A stretch of 64,000 bases of DNA from Streptomyces sp. Ag109_O5-1 (GTDB taxonomy: Bacteria > Actinomycetota > Actinomycetes > Streptomycetales > Streptomycetaceae), in contig NZ_RKQF01000001.1 in assembly GCF_003814875.1 (NCBI RefSeq), positions 1,674,001 to 1,738,000 of the forward strand. Direction: 5' to 3'. Of the stretch, positions 60,855-64,000 are shown piece by piece. How positions within the stretch are numbered: the first letter of the stretch is position 1; the number at the start of each line of letters is the position of its first letter. The translations under genes were made by a program, and so were the position numbers. The notes under the pieces are model-generated. The model did no database searches, was not told the DNA's origin, and saw only the letters and a program-made list of their open reading frames with translations.

Positions 60855-60969
60855 GGGCGTCCCTTCCCGACCCGCGCTGCGAACGCGGGCCTCTACTCGG
60901 TGACCATCAAAGGATCATTCGGGAAGGTACGCCCTCCGCGTTCCTCCCGGAACCGATCCACAAGTCCTG

Positions 60970-61639
60970 AGCATTGCTCGCCGCGGTGCACGGCATCAAC
61001 GAGGTCATCGAACGCGTTGCCATGTCCCTGCTCATCATTGAGCAGTTCCTCACTCCTGACCGCCCCCGCCCCCTCCGGGTGACGGACCCCGCAACCCTCC
61101 CAGCGCCGCTGGCCGCCCTCCATGCCACCGCCGAACACCGCATCGGCCGCCCCGTCTCTCTGCTAGAGATGACCACCGACCTCGGGATACCCGCCTACTG
61201 GGCCTTTGTCTCCCCCGCGGTACCGGGCACCGCGGCGCGCGTGCGCGGCGCCGGCGCCTCACTGAATCCCCGCTACGCCGCCGAATGTGCCCTGAGCGAA
61301 CTCATCCAGGCGCACACCATGGCAACCCGCAGCGGCCATTCTCGCGTCGACCACACACGCCACCACCCCGCCCTGAACTGTTGCTCCCCGCACCTCGGCG
61401 CCACCACGGTGCCGTTCCCCGATGCACCCGCTCCCGCAACACCGGAGGAGCATCTGAGAGTCTTGCTCTCCTGCCTCACCGCCAACGGGTTCACGGCCTG
61501 GGCGTGGCGCAGATACAGCAGCGCCGACCTGGCAGTCGTCAATGTCCACATTCCCGGCCTGGAACGCTTCGTCCTCGTCACCAACGGCCAGTTCGTCCTG
61601 CCTGGCTCACACGGACTCGCCTCCCGGCATCCGGCATGA
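60970..61639 (+). pseudogene. YcaO-family protein, C-terminal part cut by IS256
   Basis: LAAVHGINEVIERVAMSLLI, EQFLTPDRPRPLRVTDPATL, LLEMTTDLGIPAYWAFVSPA, GASLNPRYAAECALSELIQA, HTMATRSGHS and VVNVHIPGLERFVLVTNGQF. The INEVIERVAM and GASLNPRYAAECALSEL motifs carry the YcaO ATP-binding Glu/Arg region. YcaO enzymes activate peptide amides to make azolines or thioamides in RiPPs. The N-terminal ~180 residues are missing left of the IS256 end. No partner RiPP genes are visible in the window. Confidence 0.8.
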
Positions 61640-62266
61640 CACAGCCCCTCACAGGGGAACTCCAAACGGGAAGCGAGGGTCGTGCGCCGTGCGACTCAGT
61701 CCGGCAAGACCAGGTTCAGAACAGACCACTCTGCGGCGTCGGGGCGGCACCCGGAGTCAGGCGGCTCCCCTCCCTCATCGGCAGCGAGACGGGACACCCG
61801 TTGCGGCGAGAGCCGTACGCCTTGTCACCGCTGACGTGACCGGGCCGGGTGCGGGGCCGCTCGTCCTGCGGGCGAATACTGCAACTCTCGAATACCGACA
61901 CTCCACCAGTGCACCCACCGAGCCGGGCGCCGTCCCGATCACCGCCATGCGGCACCCCGCCGCCCCGGCAACCGCCACGGGCCTCCCCAACCCCGACCAA
62001 GGAGCGCCTGCCACCTGGGCACCCTGACGCACACGACTGAGCATGACGAAGGCTCGTGCTCCCGGCGAACGTGCAGGGGGTACGAGCCATTTTGTGTTTC
62101 GGGGCGTGCGGCGGGAATCCCCCGAGTTCGCCCCCTGCATGTTGGGGTGCTTACGCCGTAAGCACCCCAACATGCAGGAGCTAACGTCAAGACGAGCGAA
62201 AGGAGCGATCTGCCTGACATACTTCGATCACTGGCGGCAGTATGCTGCCGCGCGGGGCGTGCCGGT
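61640..62266. other. Gene-poor stretch with a large palindrome
   Basis: No supported gene in this 627-base stretch; open frames are low-complexity. Its outstanding feature is the 43-base palindrome at 62135-62177. Confidence 0.45.
62135..62177. repeat. 43-bp near-perfect palindrome
   Basis: Two perfect 21-base arms (62135-62155 and 62157-62177) around a single C. The arm begins CTGCATGTTGGGGTGC. No run of T follows, so it is not a typical terminator. Could be a binding site for a plasmid or element protein, or an extruding cruciform. Confidence 0.85.
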
Positions 62267-62761
62267 TCATCGTCGTCCTCCGCAGCCCGCGTGCCCGCAG
62301 CCTCCGCAGAAAGCGCCGCTGTTGCACGGGCACGGGCAGGTCCCCTTCATATGGCCCCGCGGGGCCATATGTCGTCCCGGGGCCGAGGCGCGCTTGGCGG
62401 GCGGCAGGATGCTGTGGGGGTCGGGTGCCGTGTACCGAATAGCCACGGTGAGCAAGCCGGCGCGGGCCGCACGCGGGAGGCGGTCGAGGGCTTGCAGGTA
62501 GTACGCCGCGTTCGGGTCGCCTGCCGTGATGGGGATCTTGCAATGGGCGAGAAGTTGTGCGGCGGCCTCTGCCACGGCCCGGGCAGGGGCGTGCGAGTCC
62601 AAGTGTTCGCGGTCGTCGGCCGACACGTGGTCTGCCGCGCGGGCCAGCAGTTCGGCCAGGGGCAGGTCCCCCTCGTTCTCCGAGGCGATAAGGAGCGAGT
62701 GTGCGTGCTGGAGGATCTGGTGCACGACCGTGAGGTGCTGTGGCATGTCGGTTCCGGGCAT
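62267..62761 (-). CDS. Hypothetical protein with Cys-rich C-terminus, 164 aa
   Basis: MPGTDMPQHLTVVHQILQHA, HSLLIASENEGDLPLAELLA, RAVAEAAAQLLAHCKIPITA, AAYYLQALDRLPRAARAG form a helical domain. The last ~25 residues are Cys/Gly-rich (TCPCPCNSGAFCGGCGHAGC), which could bind zinc or Fe-S, or be a SEC-C-like tail. A 24-base perfect palindrome lies within its coding sequence. Family unknown. Same orientation as three other unknown genes upstream. Confidence 0.6.
   Translation of the reverse strand: MPGTDMPQHLTVVHQILQHAHSLLIASENEGDLPLAELLARAADHVSADDREHLDSHAPARAVAEAAAQLLAHCKIPITAGDPNAAYYLQALDRLPRAARAGLLTVAIRYTAPDPHSILPPAKRASAPGRHMAPRGHMKGTCPCPCNSGAFCGGCGHAGCGGRR
62348..62371. repeat. 24-bp perfect palindrome inside the coding region
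   Basis: Arms CATATGGCCCCG (62348-62359) and CGGGGCCATATG (62360-62371), no spacer. Encodes HMAPRGHM of the Cys-rich protein. Confidence 0.8.
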
Positions 62762-62859
62762 GGGTCAAGTCCTTCCGGAGCGGCGGGGCCGAGGTGTTTC
62801 CCGGTCCGCGGGCGGGGCGGGGCCCCGGGTGCGGGCCCCGCATGGTCAACGGCGCCGGG

Positions 62860-62952
62860 TCACCCTCCTTCGGTGCGTTGTACGGCGGCCTGGTGGCTGT
62901 CCGGGGCCAGGGTGAGTTGGTTCATCTGTTGGGCGATGCGTGCGGCGTGCAT
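62860..62952 (-). CDS. Small reading frame, 30 aa
   Basis: ATG 62952 with GAAGGG nine bases upstream: MHAARIAQQMNQLTLAPDSH then QAAVQRTEGG. Position between two same-strand genes with 37 and 98 bases on each side, and a plausible ribosome site, support it, but it may be non-coding. Function unknown. Confidence 0.35.
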   Translation of the reverse strand: MHAARIAQQMNQLTLAPDSHQAAVQRTEGG

Positions 62953-62989
62953 GGCTGTGTGTCCCTTCTGTGCGGCGGCGGGTAGGCGG

Positions 62990-63466
62990 TCAGAAGATTT
63001 CGCCGTAGCTGCAGGTGCTGGCGTGGCCTTCGTCGCTGGCGAAGGTGTCCGGCAGGGTGTGTGGGTGCTCGGGGTCTTCCGGGGTGAGCGGTGGGCGGGT
63101 GAGGTGGGTGCCGAGGTCGGCGAGGTGTCGGATGGTGGCGAGGGGGACCTGGCCGGAGCATTCGGGGCAGGGGCCGAGGAGTTCGAAGGGTTCGTCTTCG
63201 TAGATCGGGAAGCGGGTGAGGAAGACGTACTTTTCGCTGGTGTCGGGGCAGGTGGCGGTGGCCAGGACCGGCTCGCCCGGGGTGGTGCGGCGCCGCAGCG
63301 GGTCCGGGGCGGTGGTGATCTGGTCCAGGTCGAGGCCGAGGGCGGCGGCCAGCCGTACGGCGGTGCGGGCGTGTTCCTCGCCTCGGTAGGGGCCGCGCGG
63401 GCTGACGGCGGTGTTGTGGCGGATGTAGTTGGCGGCGGTGTGGGCGCGTTCGGCGAGTGAGGCCAT
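62990..63466 (-). CDS. Hypothetical protein with zinc-ribbon-like Cys pair, 158 aa
   Basis: MASLAERAHTAANYIRHNTA, VSPRGPYRGEEHARTAVRLA, ALGLDLDQITTAPDPLRRRT, then EPVLATATCPDTSEKYVFLT and PFELLGPCPECSGQVPLATI with a CPEC motif. It ends SDEGHASTCSYGEIF. GGAGCC lies in front of the start. Looks like a soluble protein with a small metal-binding ribbon. Family unknown. Confidence 0.6.
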   Translation of the reverse strand: MASLAERAHTAANYIRHNTAVSPRGPYRGEEHARTAVRLAAALGLDLDQITTAPDPLRRRTTPGEPVLATATCPDTSEKYVFLTRFPIYEDEPFELLGPCPECSGQVPLATIRHLADLGTHLTRPPLTPEDPEHPHTLPDTFASDEGHASTCSYGEIF

Positions 63467-63600
63467 GGGGCTGGGCTCCTTCGTGATCGTGGTCGGTGCG
63501 AGGTTGGTGAGCGCCGCCCGTGCCCCTTAGGGCCAGGTGGGATCAAGCTTCGGTAGTGGCTCGGTGCCGCCCCTGCGGGGCCGGGGCGGCACCGGGTGTG

Positions 63601-64000
63601 TCAGGGGGTGGTGGCGGCGAGGGCGGCGGTGGCGGCCCTGCCGATCGCGGTGGCGGCCTGGGCGGGGTCGGCGAGTTCCAGGAGGGTGGTGCCGGGCAGG
63701 GGGCGGGGGTCGGGGTCGAAGGCGAGCCACAGCACCGCGCATCCGGTTGCGCGCATTGCGGTGATGCGTGCGGCCGCCCGGGCGGCTTCGCTGGAGCCGT
63801 AGTAGCCGTCGGAGGCGATCACCAGGAGGCGGCCTGCCCCGGGTTGGGTGAGGCCTGCTCCGGCTTCCAGGGCGTCGAGGGCCTCGGCGAGGCTGTGTCC
63901 CATCCCGCTGGCGTCGAACTCGGTGACCCGGTTGGGGGCGCGGCCCGGTGCGGTGATCGCGGTGACCGACCGGTCGTAGGCGACGGTCGCGCTGCGCGAG
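63601..64000 (-). CDS. VWA-domain-like protein, C-terminal part (N-terminus beyond window)
   Basis: The frame enters from the right edge: SATVAYDRSVTAITAPGRAP, NRVTEFDASGMGHSLAEALD, RLLVIASDGYYGSSEAARAA and CAVLWLAFDPDPRPLPG, ending TAALAATTP. The GxSLAEAL and LLVIASDG(Y) segments correspond to the T and D positions of a von Willebrand A-type MIDAS fold. At least 133 residues are visible. It probably heads the group of unknown same-strand genes to its left. Confidence 0.6.
   Translation of the reverse strand, partial: SRSATVAYDRSVTAITAPGRAPNRVTEFDASGMGHSLAEALDALEAGAGLTQPGAGRLLVIASDGYYGSSEAARAAARITAMRATGCAVLWLAFDPDPRPLPGTTLLELADPAQAATAIGRAATAALAATTP

Larger units (their letters stand above)
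59102..60966. mobile_element. IS256-family element with an accessory gene (third of three)
   Basis: Ends GACTTGTGGAT (59102-59112) and inverted ATCCACAAGTC (60956-60966). 1865 bp, about 400-500 bp longer than usual because a second gene is coupled to the transposase. No clear target duplication. The right end cuts a YcaO gene. Confidence 0.7.

Noticed and set aside
1..64000. tRNA, rRNA or CRISPR array
   Set aside because: No cloverleaf-like, rRNA-like or short-repeat array sequence was recognised on reading both strands.

Overview
The window is high-GC actinobacterial DNA, most likely from a Streptomyces. The evidence is codon bias, GTG/TTG starts, ECF sigma, ArsR, LysR and NB-ARC/TPR regulators, and transposase families typical of that genus. 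It reads like an accessory region such as a chromosome arm or large plasmid. More than half of it is insertion sequences, IS fragments and gene remnants. No tRNA, rRNA or CRISPR array was seen.

Layout. 1-1.9 kb: a BisC/TorA-type molybdopterin oxidoreductase running off the left edge. 2.3-5.8 kb: gene fragments, including a tyrosine recombinase gene cut in two by about 2.1 kb that carries a second truncated recombinase. 5.8-7 kb: two unknown genes. 7-10.1 kb: an ISL3-type element nested in another ISL3-type transposase gene, then an IS630 fragment. 10.4-14.3 kb: four tandem diverged copies of one unknown gene family, three preceded by the same strong hairpin and one by a weaker one, flanked by two related fragments that look like protein C-termini (a possible toxin-tail/immunity array). 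14.3-15.3 kb: an IS6 element plus an inverted partial copy. 15.6-17.5 kb: an ECF sigma factor (frameshifted), DHFR-like and EthD-like operon. 17.6-19.6 kb: an IS5 element carrying its own coiled-coil/winged-helix gene, and a serine recombinase remnant. 19.7-22 kb: a methyltransferase and a SRPBCC-ArsR-SRPBCC operon with two clear operators.

22-24 kb: IS1380 and integrase-core transposase remnants. 24.2-28.5 kb: a compact four-gene operon of a MfnB-type furan phosphate synthase, aldehyde dehydrogenase, aryl-alcohol-type dehydrogenase and TIGR00027-type methyltransferase. This is a plausible small biosynthetic cluster for a furan metabolite. 28.8-31.8 kb: fragments of IS630, an integrase-core IS, ModA, a sulfite/nitrate reductase flavoprotein and TnsA. 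32.3-34.3 kb: an intact S9 peptidase flanked by related hairpins. 34.8-42 kb: IS256, membrane protein paralogues, IS701, IS5, IS4 and IS3 material with a 264-bp tandem duplication. 42.1-44.1 kb: an ArsR-like regulator and old-yellow-enzyme pair enclosed by 169-bp direct repeats.

44.1-46 kb: IS1182. 46-48.6 kb: a recombinase remnant, a DUF1330-like gene and a divergent LysR gene. 48.8-51.8 kb: an IS701 element interrupted by IS256 and bounded by a 134-bp inverted duplication. 51.8-57.4 kb: a TPR protein, two small secreted proteins and a divergent NB-ARC/TPR regulator. 57.5-61 kb: IS110 and an IS256 element with a coupled accessory gene. 61-61.6 kb: the C-terminal part of a YcaO protein. 62.1-64 kb: a 43-bp palindrome and a group of unknown genes ending in a VWA-like protein cut by the right edge.
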